Assembly: GCA_027943245.1 (NCBI GenBank)
Contig: JANDJZ010001045.1
Span: forward strand, 1-10,671
Length of the DNA: 10,671 nucleotides
Source of the DNA: Acanthamoeba sp. SK_2022b
Taxonomy: Eukaryota > Discosea > Longamoebia > Acanthamoebidae
Reading direction: 5' to 3'
Part shown: one piece after another, positions 1 to 8,059 of the stretch
Layout of the letters: each line of letters starts with the position of its first letter
Position numbering within the stretch: position 1 is the first letter of the stretch
Program-made: the position numbers and the translations under genes
The notes under the pieces: generated by a model
What the model was told of the DNA's origin: nothing
What the model saw: only the letters and a program-made list of their open reading frames with translations
Databases searched by the model: none

Positions 1-2
1 GC

Positions 3-4
<2 letters not shown>

Positions 5-81
<77 letters not shown>

Positions 82-102
82 TGTTGTGTGTGTGTGTGTG
101 TT
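5..102. repeat. (TG)n microsatellite in the opening intron
   Basis: There are 38 uninterrupted TG copies from 5 to 80, then an interrupted GT-rich tail to about 102. The tract most likely lies in an intron of the PARP gene, because the first convincing ankyrin codons begin after the AG at 161-162. Open frames through the tract give only Cys-Val dipeptides and are not coding. Three similar dinucleotide tracts occur in other introns of the window. Confidence 0.9.
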
Positions 103-162
103 GCACGCGCGCGTGAGGAGAAAGAGGTCACTCACCATGCGCTGTCGTGTAACACGACGCAG

Positions 163-3100
163 TTCCTGTTGGAGCGCGGCATCAGCCATACGGAGGTGGA
201 CATGCACGGCACGACGCCGCTGATGATCGCCGCGCAGTGGGGCCGCCTGGACAACATCAAGCTGCTGCTCGACTGGGAGGAGAAGAAGAGGGAGGAGAGG
301 GAGAAGGAGGAGCAGGGCGAGAAGGGCAGCGACGCCGGCGAGGACGAGGAGGAAGAGGAGGAGGAGGCGCCGCGCAGGAAGCCCAAGGCCAAGGCCTTGG
401 CCTACATCGACTCCAAGGCCAGGGGCACGCAGCAGACGGCGCTCCACTTTGCCGCGCTCAACAACCAGGCCGAGGCCGTGAAGCTGCTCGTCGAGCGCGG
501 GGCCAACATCGAGGCGCCCGACGTGACCAAGATGACGGCGCTCCACCACGCCACCGCCCGCGGCAACCTCGACGTCGTCAAGGTGCTGGTCGAGGAGGGA
601 CAGTGCAACATCGAGGCCGCCGACAAGCTCAAGCGGTCGGCCGTCATCCACGCCGCCCGCACCGGCCAGCTCATCGTCCTCGGCTACCTCCTCCGCATGG
701 TACCATTTTTATTTATTTATTTATAGCGTAATGTTAAAAAATGCTAAAGGGTTATTTTATTTTATTTAACATTTATATAAAATAAATTATTATTATTAAC
801 GTTAATAATAATCGCTTTGCAGAGTGCGGACCCGTCGTGCGCGGATTCGTCGAACAACACGGCGGTGCACTACGCGGCGGCCTTTGGCTGGCTGGAGTGC
901 CTCAAGCTGCTGGTCTCGCGCGGCGCCGATCCCAACGCGGCCAACGACTGGAAGACCACGCCGCTGGGCGTCGCCATGCAGAAGGGCCACATGGCCATCG
1001 CCGACTTCCTGCTCGAGCAGGACAGCGTCGACGTCAACATCCGCGACGACGACGGCAAGACCCTCGTGGCCCAGATGATGGAGGTCGTCACCGACGCCAC
1101 GCTCAAGCAGCTCAACTACCTGCTCGAGAAGAAGGACGCCGACGTCACCACCGCCGACGCCCAGGGCTACACGCCGCTGCACCACCTCGCCAAGAACTAC
1201 GACCCGCGCAAGGCCATCAACGACAACAACAACAACGATGACAACGACGACGAAGAGAACGAAGACGAAGACGAAGACGAAGAGAACGAAGACGAGGAAA
1301 ATGAAGACGAGGAAAACGAAGACGCGATGGACGAGGAGGAGGCGGAAGAGGAGGAAGAGGAGGAGGAGGCCCCGGCTCGTAAGAGCAGAAAGCAGGCCAG
1401 CAAGGGCAAGGGCAAGGAGCAGGCGACCGACGCGTCGACCGACGCCGGCGAGAAGCAGAAGCCCAAGAAGAAGAACTGGAGCGTGGAGATCGCCAAGGTC
1501 CTCATCGAGCGCGGCGCCGACGTCAACGTTGTCAGCACGGTGCGGCATCCTTGCCTTCGCCTCCTCCTCTTTGGCTTGGCTCACTCCTTTGTCGGCTCAC
1601 ATGAATGAATGATGACGATGGTGATGGTGATGATGATGATGATGTAACAGAACAAGGAGACGCCGTTCCTGTTCGCCATGCAGCACTACAACGAGGAGCT
1701 CATCGCCCTCCTGCTCCAACACGGCGCCCAGGCCACCTCGGCCTTTGACCAGGAATCGGGCCAGAACATCCTGCACCAACTGACCCCGCACCTGATGAAG
1801 ACCGACGTGACCTACCTGCTCGAGCTCGTCGCCGAGTCTTCGCCCGAGCAGTTCAAGGTGATGGCCAACGAGGTCGACCACGAGGGCTTCACCCCGTTCC
1901 TCCGCTTCATCCAGCACTACGCGTCGTGGGTGCCCTCCAACCTCACCCACCTGCGCGGCGGTACGCGGGCCCTCTCGCTTCGATTGACCGCACAATTATT
2001 TATTTTATTTTATTTTATTTGTTTATCTGGTGCGCATTTATTCATTTTTTTCCTCTTTTATATTTAATTGCCGGCCTTGCCTTGCTCACCACGTTGGTGC
2101 GGTCAGGTGCCCGCACGAAGCAAACAGCTCGCAAGGTGCACACACGTGTGCCCCCGAAACGTGCCTTCGGCTTCAACCAGCACCACTTTGGCCAATCGCA
2201 CCACCACGGCAACAACGGTGCGTCTTCCTCGCACAACATTTATTTTTATATTTTCAGAATAATTTTTGTTCAATTTTTTTCGTTGTCTCATGATTGACAC
2301 AACACTCAACACACGACGCAGACGCCAACCTGACGCCGCAGGAGAGGCTGCACCTGGAGCAGGTGGCCCGCGAGAAGTTCCGCGCGTTCCTGGAGCGCTT
2401 CATCGAGCTCGGCGGCGTGGACCCCAAGGTGGCCGTGCAGAAGACCAAGCAGTGGAAGGACTGGGTCGAGAAGCGGAGGAAGGACAAGGCCGCCGCTGCC
2501 GCCGCCAGCGGCTCGGGCGGCCAGACCGAGAAGAGCCTGCTGGCCGAGGCCGACGAAGCATTGGCCGACGAGGCCGAGGACCCCATGGACCAGGACCCGC
2601 CCGCGAAGCACAAGAAGAAGAAGAAGGCCTACGACGATGATGATGAAGAGGAGGAGGAGGAGGAAGATGAAGAGGAGGAGGACGAGGATGAAAATGAGGA
2701 GGAGGAGGATGATGATGATGATGAAGATGAGGATAGCGACGACGGAAGCTACTACTCGAAGAAGGCGAAGAAGGCCCCGGCCAGGAGGAAGCAGCAGGCG
2801 ACGACCGGCAGCGACGGCAAGCAGCGAGTGCCGCCCTACAGCGCCGGGGTGGGGCAGCGCACGGCGCTCCACTTCCTGATGGGGCAGAAGGACACGGCGC
2901 TGGTCGAGCTGCTCATCAGCAAGTACGGGCTCGACGTCAACGCGCAGGACTTTGACGGCAAGGACACGCCGCTGCTCCTCGCCATCACGGGCTCGCGCAC
3001 GGAGATGGTGAACATCCTGCTGGCCAAGCCGGCGACGAACGTCAACGTGGCCAACAGGTTCGGCGCGGCGCCGCTGCACCAGGCCGTGGCGCACACGTCG

Positions 3101-4949
3101 CTGGCGTTCGCCAAGGCGCTGCTGAACCGCAAGGCCGAGGTGAACGTGCGGGACAAGAACGAGCGCACGCCGCTGCACTACGCGCTGCAGCGCAAGCACA
3201 TGGAGCTCGTGCAGGCGCTGGTGGAGGGCGGGGCCGACGTCAACGCGGTGGACGACAACGGGCGCAACGGGCTGCACTACGCGGTCAACGCGGCCGACTC
3301 GGGCGCCGACGCGTCGTTCGAGATGGAGGACTACCTGCTGGGCCACGGGGCCGAGGTCAACCAGCGCGACAAGCACGGGCGCGTGCCCATGCACTACGCC
3401 TTCGTCAAGATCGGGCACGACGTGGCGGGCCAGACGAGCGCCATCGACCCGATCGAGACCATCTCGTCGCTGTGCGCCATCAAGGAGCTCGAGATCGACC
3501 CGGCCGACAACCACGGCTGCACGCCGCTGCACTACGCCGCGCAGCGCGGGGCCACGACGTGCTCGCTGCTGCTGCTCAACCGCAAGGCCGACCTCGAGCG
3601 CGAGGACCGCGACGGCAACACGCCCCTGTGCGTGGCCATCAAGAGCGGCCACGGCGACTACGCCATCATGCTGCTCCAGAAGAACGCCGACGTGCGCCAC
3701 CCGATCCACTTTGTCACGCGCGAGTGGCGCCGCCGCGAGGGCAGCGCCGACGACAAGGACAAGGTCGAGGTCGAGACCGGCCGCTACGCGCGCTCCATGT
3801 TCTACGTGGCCGTGGTCAACGGCTGGCAGGGCGTCTCCTACATGATGCTCGACGCCGGCCTCGACAAGCTCACCGCCCTCATCGACGCCATCACCACGGG
3901 CAAGTTCCAGCTCGTCGTCACCCTCCTCTCCAAGACCAAGGACGACCAGGTCGTGCAGGGCGTCGACGCCGAAGGCCGCACGCTCTTCCACCACCTGGCC
4001 AACTACAGCGGCAACCTCGACGTCAAGTGGGCCCAGACCCTGGCCGAGAAGCTCCTCGCGCGCAACGTCAGCACCGTCGCGCTCGACAAGCACGGCCGCC
4101 TCCCGCTTCACTACGCCGCCATGCACGCCTACTACGAGCTCGTCGTCTTCTTTGTCACCCGCTCGGGCAAGTCCCACGGTGTGGCCGACCCCAACGTCAT
4201 CGACAAGAAGGGCAAGAGGTACCCACTACTTGCCTCTACATTTATTTTTATTTTTAGTTTTTATTTTTATTTTTAGACAATTATTTCGTACGCATTTTTA
4301 TTTATATATGTGTAAAGAAATATTTTCCTGATGGCTCTCTCTTCTGCAGCCCCTTGGTGTACGCCACGCAAGGAGCCGTTAGCCACCAGAACCTCCGCGT
4401 CGCGGGCACGTTGATGGCCGGCTTCGGCAACAAGAAGGCCGACCCCAACATCCTCTACCCCAACCCCGAGTACAAGGCCGCCAAGAAGGTAAGGACGGCC
4501 AACCTCCCACCACTTCATAACGCATATACATTTATCCTTATATTAATATTTGTATTTTCTGTTGTCGACAGCACCTCGAGGAAGTCAAGGCCAACAAGAA
4601 GAGCAGTGAGGATGAGGTCAAGGCGGCGCAGGCGGCGCTCGCCAAGGTCGCCGAGAAGACGCGTCTCATCATCCACGCCGCCAAGGACGGCATTCCCCAG
4701 TTCGTCACCGCGCTCCTGGCCAACAAGGCCACCAACGTCAACGCGCAGGACAGCCTCGGCAAGACGGCCCTCATGTACGCCGTGTGCGACAACAACGTCG
4801 ACATGGTCCAGCACCTCTTCACCGGCCAGGAGCCCACCAAGGCCGCCGCTCCCGGTAACCTCCCACTGCTTCGCTTCCAACCAAGCGCCAACACTGTGGC
4901 CTCACAACACACACAACACACAACACACAACACACAACACACAAAACAC

Positions 4950-5016
<67 letters not shown>

Positions 5017-8000
5017 CACACAGCCGCGCCAACCCCGCAGATGAATCCCATGGGATTCGGCTTCGGTGCCCAGCAGTTTGGCATGCCGGGCTTTGGCCAG
5101 CCGATCGCCCCGGTGGCTACCCAGCCCGCCGCCAAGGGCAAGGGCAAGGGCAAGAAGGACGCGGGGGAGAAGGTGGTGGCGCCGGTCAACCGGACCAAGC
5201 TCAACCCCAACGTGCAGGACGACGACGGCAAGACGGCCCTGCACTACGTGGTCAACCCGCTCGACTTTGGCTCCTACGAGAACGCGCGTCTGCTGACGCT
5301 GCTGGTCAAGAGCGGCGCCGACTTCGACATCAAGGACAAGCAGGGCCACACGCCGCTCTACTACGCCATGCAGCAGCGCGACGGCGTGATGGCCAAGGCC
5401 CTCCAGAAGCTGGGCGCCAAGATGGACAAGAAGGAGGCCCAGCTCTCGCGCCAGGCATCCTTCCTCGAGGTAGACAAGTGGGTCAACGACTTTGGCATTC
5501 CACCCGTACGCTCCTCCCACCCTCGATCAACGTCACCACCACCCACTTACCCTCCGCTACTCGAGCTCTACTCTCTGTTGTCCACCCTTCCCGCCCTTTT
5601 TTAACTGTCGACGTAAATGCGTTGTGTCGACAAAAAAGGTGGACTGGGAGCACGACGCGGCGGAGCTGCTCAAGAACCCGCCGCCGCCGACGGACGAGGA
5701 GAAGAAGAAGGCCGAGGAGGAGTTGGCCAAGCGGGAGACTCACCCGGTCGACCGCGAGTTCGACTTGTGGGAGACCTCCGAGGTCCACAAGGTGAGCGAG
5801 GACGAGATCTACGACGTGACCCTCACCAAGGTCGACGTCCAGCGCGGCCTCTACGGCATCAACAACTTCTACCGCATGCAGGTCATCCACAACAAGGTCA
5901 AGGACCTCTACATCCTGTGGAACAAGTGGGGCCGCATCGGCGACACCGGCCAGTACCAGCGCACGCCCTTCCCCTCGGCCGACGCCGCGTGCGAGGAGTT
6001 CCGCAAGATCTTCCGCTCCAAGACCGGCAACGCGTGGGAGGACCGCGCGACGTTCGACAAGAAGCCCAAGAAGTACCACCTCGTCAAGCCCGACACCGAG
6101 CGCGAGCAGAGCATCGCCCACCTCCTCAAGCCCTTCGACATCGAGATCGAGGACGACCCCCACGCCGCCGACAAGGCCGCGACGGCCAAGAAGGCGACCG
6201 CGGCCAACGCCAAGTACCCCGCGTCCAAGCTGCCCGTCCCGCTCCAGCACGCCATCAAGGCCCTCACCGACTCCACCATGCTCACCCAGGCCATGAAGGC
6301 TGGTACTGGCCCTTTCCTCCTCCAACACCACCAATCACTGCCCCAGTCTCCCCATCACTCACGTGAGTGTCGTGTCACAACGTGGGGCCACGCGCGCAGA
6401 GGGTATCGATACGGAGGCCATGCCGCTGGGCAGGCTGACCAAGGAGGACATCGAGGGCGGCAAGCAGCTCATCGCCGACATCCGCAAGATCATCCACAAG
6501 ATCCACCCGCCCGCGGTACGCTTGGAGGCTCGTGTGCTGTTTTTCAATTATTTAATTATTTAATTATATATTAAGTTTATTGATTTATATTCTTATTATA
6601 TTGATTTTTTGTTTTGCGCAGGAGAACACGCCGAGCGGTGAAGCGGAGGAGGACGAAGAGGACGAGGACGAGGAGGACGAGGAGGAGGGCGGCTCGGACG
6701 AGGACGAGGAGCGGCCCAAGAAGAAGAAGAAGACCGCCGCCGCGGATGGCGAGGGCAAGGAGAAGAAGAAGGAGCTCACGCTCGACGAGGCCCGCGAGCT
6801 CTACGAGCAGATCGCCGAGCTGAGCAACCGCTTCTACGAGCTCATCCCCCACGCCAATTACACCGTCGAGTCCATCCCGCCCCTCGACAACGAGGAGCTG
6901 CTCAACCAGAAGGTTCGCATCGATTGTTGGCCCACGTCATGGTAGTGGTGGTGGTGGACTCACGTTTGTTGTTGCGTGGCGTGGGTGAACCCACAGTTCA
7001 TGATGCTGGGCAACCTGGCAGAGATCCAGACGGCGTCCAAGATCCTGCTGGGCGCGCACTACCGCGCCAAGGAGATCAACCCGCTCGACTACTGCTACTC
7101 GGCCATGAACATCCGCCTCCACGACATCGCCAAGTACGCAACTCAACAAATAATCATTTTTCAAATTAAATAATAATAATAATAATATTTTTCATTATTA
7201 TATTTATTTTATTTGTACTTATAGATATTTTGTATTTATATTAATGTGTGTTAACGTGGCATGTGCACTACACTACGCAGGGAGACGGACGAGTACAAGA
7301 CGCTGATGAAGTACATCCGCAACACGGAGCAGAGCAGCCTCCACGGCAAGTACATCACCAACATCTACACCCTGCAGCGCAGGGGCGAGCCGGAGCGGTT
7401 CAAGAAGTGGGAGGAGCTGCACAACCACCAGCTGCTCTTCCACGGGTCGCCTCTGGCCAACTTCACGGGCATCCTGTCGCAGGGCCTGCGCATCGCCCCG
7501 CCCGAGGCGCCCGTCTCCGGCTACGCCTTTGGCAAGGGCATCTACTTCGCCGACATGTTCCAGAAGAGCTTCCAGTACTGCCGCATGGGCAACGACTACA
7601 GCTACCACCACGAGCCCCACAAGCGCCAGAAGCAGACCGGCTTCATGCTCCTGTGCGAGGTGGCCCTGGGCGACGTGAACGCCATCAAGCAGGCCGAGTA
7701 CATGGAGAAGGCGCCCGAGGGCTTCCACTCGACCAAGGGCGTGGGCCAGCGCGGCCCCGACTTCGGCAAGTCCATCGTGCTGCCCAACGGCGTGGGCATC
7801 CCCGTGGGCCAGGTCATCAACTACCCCGTCGACCCCCAGGACCAGCACCACCACTACAACTACTACCGCCTCCAGCACAACGAGTACGTGTCGATCCTCT
7901 CTCTTTCTCTCTCTTGCTTGTATGTTCTTGTCTACGTAGTTTCTTACCACCGTCTACCATCGCTTCTGCAGGTACATCGTGTACGACGCGTCGCAGGTGC

Positions 8001-8059
8001 GAGTGCGGTACCTCATCCAGGTGAGCAACCAGGACCCCAACCAGAAGCGTCACAAGTAA
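163..8059 (+). CDS. Ankyrin-repeat / WGR / PARP poly(ADP-ribose) polymerase, 5'-partial, 14 exons
   Basis: Predicted to transfer ADP-ribose from NAD+ to proteins or DNA-end-associated targets, probably in the nucleus. I join 163-699, 823-1539, 1651-1960, 2107-2217, 2322-4218, 4350-4488, 4572-4854, 5024-5505, 5639-6302, 6400-6515, 6622-6912, 6997-7133, 7281-7883 and 7972-8059, giving 6375 nt (2124 residues plus TAA). All introns are GT-AG and each junction keeps the frame. Order in the visible protein: ankyrin repeats (1 to about 522), an H3-like exon (522-558), more ankyrin repeats (about 735-1475), WGR (about 1550-1642, W1589-G-R), helical regulatory domain (about 1690-1890) and catalytic domain to the end. 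The triad is H1949, Y1983 and E2096. Like TANK-1/PME-5 of nematodes, it combines ankyrin repeats with WGR and has no SAM domain. The N-terminus lies upstream, since exon 163-699 opens mid-repeat. Its exact 5' boundary is the least certain; all other junctions are well constrained by frame and homology. Confidence 0.9.
274..408 (+). other. Acidic/basic insertion 1 between ankyrin repeats
   Basis: The segment after LLLDW is almost all Glu, Lys, Arg and Asp, with a run of seven Glu, then a basic stretch reading APRRKPKAKA. It splits one ankyrin unit from the next (QTALHFAALNNQ). It is probably a disordered, charged loop; the basic end could serve as a nuclear localisation or nucleic-acid contact site. 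The same acid-then-basic layout recurs at 1219-1470, 2575-2812 and 6622-6775. Confidence 0.8.
1219..1470 (+). other. Acidic/basic insertion 2, with Asn/Asp/Glu repeats
   Basis: A run of Asn, Asp and Glu (imperfect ENEDE units from GAAGACGAG-type repeats) is followed by a long Glu run and then a basic segment with ARKSRKQASKGKGK. It interrupts an ankyrin unit: YTPLHHLAKN lies before it and EIAKVLIERGADVN after it. The repetitive codons suggest growth by replication slippage. Predicted disordered. The ARKS tetrapeptide also occurs twice in histone H3 (around K9 and K27). Confidence 0.8.
1608..1644. repeat. GAT/GGT trinucleotide repeat at an intron 3' end
   Basis: The intron 1540-1650 ends in a GATGATGGTGATGATGAT-like run leading into the acceptor TAACAG at 1645-1650. 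The acceptor therefore lacks a normal polypyrimidine tract. The next exon resumes ankyrin coding at 1651 (NKETPFLFAMQ). Confidence 0.75.
2107..2217 (+). other. Small symmetric exon encoding a histone H3 N-terminal tail mimic
   Basis: This 111-nt exon lies between AT-rich introns 1961-2106 and 2218-2321. The preceding exon ends with one base (G) of a codon, the acceptor CAG at 2104-2106 opens GT, and the donor at 2218 leaves another single G, so both ends are phase 1. In that frame, 2109-2135 encodes ARTKQTARK, identical to the first nine residues of mature histone H3. The rest (VHTRVPPKRAFGFNQHHFG, then a His-rich end) does not follow H3. The position after K9 is Val where H3 has Ser10. Codon choice (CAA, ACA, GCT, CGT, AAA) is less G/C-ending than in flanking exons, though base composition is clearly exon-like. 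Function is unknown; methyltransferases, demethylases or readers of H3K4/K9 are the obvious candidate partners. Confidence 0.85.
2575..2812 (+). other. Acidic/basic insertion 3
   Basis: A basic cluster KHKKKKKAY at 2605-2631 (a plausible nuclear localisation signal) leads into roughly forty Asp/Glu residues, then SYYSKKAKKAPARRKQQATT. It lies between a helical segment (LTPQERLHLEQVAREKFRAF) and the second ankyrin block, which restarts at QRTALHFLMGQKD. The end resembles H3 residues 14-22 with a two-residue insertion: KAP, then RKQ, then AT. Predicted disordered. Confidence 0.8.
4904..5023. repeat. (CA)n microsatellite filling the 3' half of an intron
   Basis: Intron 4855-5023 contains 32 pure AC copies (4951-5014) flanked by CACAA-type imperfect repeats. 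The acceptor used is the ACACAG ending at 5023, because it gives the phase (G|CC) needed to enter MNPMGFGFGAQQ in frame. The later CGCAG ending at 5040 would break the frame. The CA tract takes the place of a pyrimidine tract. Confidence 0.85.
5024..5205 (+). other. FG-rich and KG-rich linker inside the ankyrin array
   Basis: After the splice, the protein reads MNPMGFGFGAQQFGMPGFGQ, a Gly/Phe/Gln/Met-rich stretch with four FG dipeptides, followed by KGKGKGKKDAG. It separates the TALMYAVCDNN repeat from the TALHYVVNPLD repeat. Predicted disordered. FG dipeptides recall nucleoporin-like cohesive segments, but the stretch is too short to claim that function. Confidence 0.7.
5800..6096 (+). other. 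WGR domain
   Basis: Visible residues about 1550-1642, within exon 5639-6302. The segment reads NNFYRMQVIHNK, LYILWNKWGRIGDTGQ and later FRSKTGNAWEDRATF and KKYHLVKPD. The W-G-R tripeptide is encoded at 5927-5935. In PARP1, PARP2 and PARP3 this domain contacts DNA breaks and relays activation to the catalytic part, so a DNA-responsive enzyme is likely here too. Length and motif order are normal for the family. Confidence 0.93.
6226..7280 (+). other. PARP helical regulatory domain (four exons)
   Basis: Spans the end of exon 5639-6302 and exons 6400-6515, 6622-6912 and 6997-7133. Diagnostic stretches are GIDTEAMPLGRLTKEDI, LIADIRKIIHKI, ELSNRFYELIPHANYT and MLGNLAEIQTASKILLG. In PARP1/2 this bundle blocks NAD+ access until DNA is bound. 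An unusual charged insertion (6622-6775) sits before the ELSNRFYELIPH helix. Confidence 0.9.
6622..6775 (+). other. Acidic/basic insertion 4, inside the PARP regulatory domain
   Basis: About fifty residues beginning ENTPSGEAEEDEEDEDEE, followed by RPKKKKKTAAADGEGKEKKK, fall between the helix ending KIHPPA and LTLDEARELYEQIAELSN. The joining intron (6516-6621) is phase 0. PARP1-type regulatory domains are compact here, so this charged loop is an extra. It may be a site of automodification or of regulation. Confidence 0.8.
7281..8059 (+). other. PARP catalytic (ADP-ribosyltransferase) domain
   Basis: Begins in the region KETDEYKTLMKYIRN and carries all PARP1-type hallmarks: QLLFHGSPLANFTGILSQGL (donor-site His), GYAFGKGIYFADM (donor-site Tyr), LLCEVALGDV and HNEYIVYDASQVRVRYLI (catalytic Glu). 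H1949, Y1983 and E2096 of the visible protein form the H-Y-E triad expected of a polymer-forming enzyme. The Glu codon is split GA|G by the last intron (7884-7971). The protein ends 28 residues after the Glu, as is normal for PARP1-like enzymes. Confidence 0.95.

Larger units (their letters stand above)
163..1960 (+). other. Ankyrin repeat block A (with introns 700-822 and 1540-1650)
   Basis: Roughly eleven ankyrin units can be read, anchored by TTPLMIAAQWG, QTALHFAALNNQ, TALHHATARGN, TAVHYAAAFGW, TTPLGVAMQKGH, YTPLHHLAKN and TPFLFAMQHYNEE. Helix-2 signatures such as LLVERGANI and LLVSRGADPN follow. The last units, near 1771-1960, are degenerate. The family role is protein-protein binding, which in tankyrases recruits substrates; which partner binds here is unknown. 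The intron at 700-822 falls exactly between two codons (M then S) and rejoins a normal repeat. Confidence 0.9.
2851..5455 (+). other. Ankyrin repeat block B (with introns at 4219, 4489 and 4855)
   Basis: A long array restarts with RTALHFLMGQKD and includes TPLLLAITGSR, APLHQAVAHTS, RTPLHYALQRKH, NGLHYAVNAAD, CTPLHYAAQRGA, NTPLCVAIKSGH, LPLHYAAMHAYYE, SPLVYATQG, TALMYAVCDNN, TALHYVVNPLD and TPLYYAMQQRD. Several units around 3690-3960 are degenerate. The intron at 4219-4349 splits the Ser codon of GKSPLVYA, and joining restores a perfect repeat, which supports the model. A KHLEEVKANKK-type charged helix separates units near 4572-4640. Confidence 0.9.

Noticed and set aside
4..162. Open frame starting ATGTGTGTG through the (TG)n tract
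   Set aside because: Poly-Cys-Val from a microsatellite. It is in the same frame as the ankyrin exon only by chance; an intron ending at 162 is more likely.
802..1584. 260-codon open frame on the - strand
   Set aside because: Antisense shadow of the second ankyrin exon; the Val/Phe/Leu run is only the reverse of the Asp/Glu codons and is not a real membrane segment.
2107..2217. A histone H3 gene or pseudogene fragment
   Set aside because: Only nine codons match. The following codons do not resemble H3 even with frameshifts, and the exon fits both neighbouring splice phases, so it belongs to the PARP gene. A very small inserted H3 fragment as its origin cannot be excluded.
1926..2297. Independent small gene containing the H3-like peptide
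   Set aside because: The open frame outside 2107-2217 is AT-rich, Phe/Tyr/Ile-rich intron sequence; only the spliced 111-nt part has coding character.
2306..4177. 623-codon open frame on the - strand
   Set aside because: It is a mirror of the GC-rich ankyrin exon: high G/C at third positions removes antisense stops. The product is Val/Leu/Arg/Gly-rich with poly-Ile/Leu opposite the acidic tract and matches no fold.
4904..5023. CRISPR-like or telomere-like array
   Set aside because: It is a plain CA dinucleotide repeat with no spacers and no telomere unit.
5023..5040. Acceptor at 5039-5040 for the intron starting at 4855
   Set aside because: It would put the following FG-rich and ankyrin codons out of frame; the AG at 5022-5023 gives the needed phase.
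163..5505. Ankyrin array as a bacterial or giant-virus ankyrin gene transferred into the genome
   Set aside because: The repeats are joined by spliceosomal introns to a eukaryotic PARP core and share its codon use; there is no sign of recent transfer.
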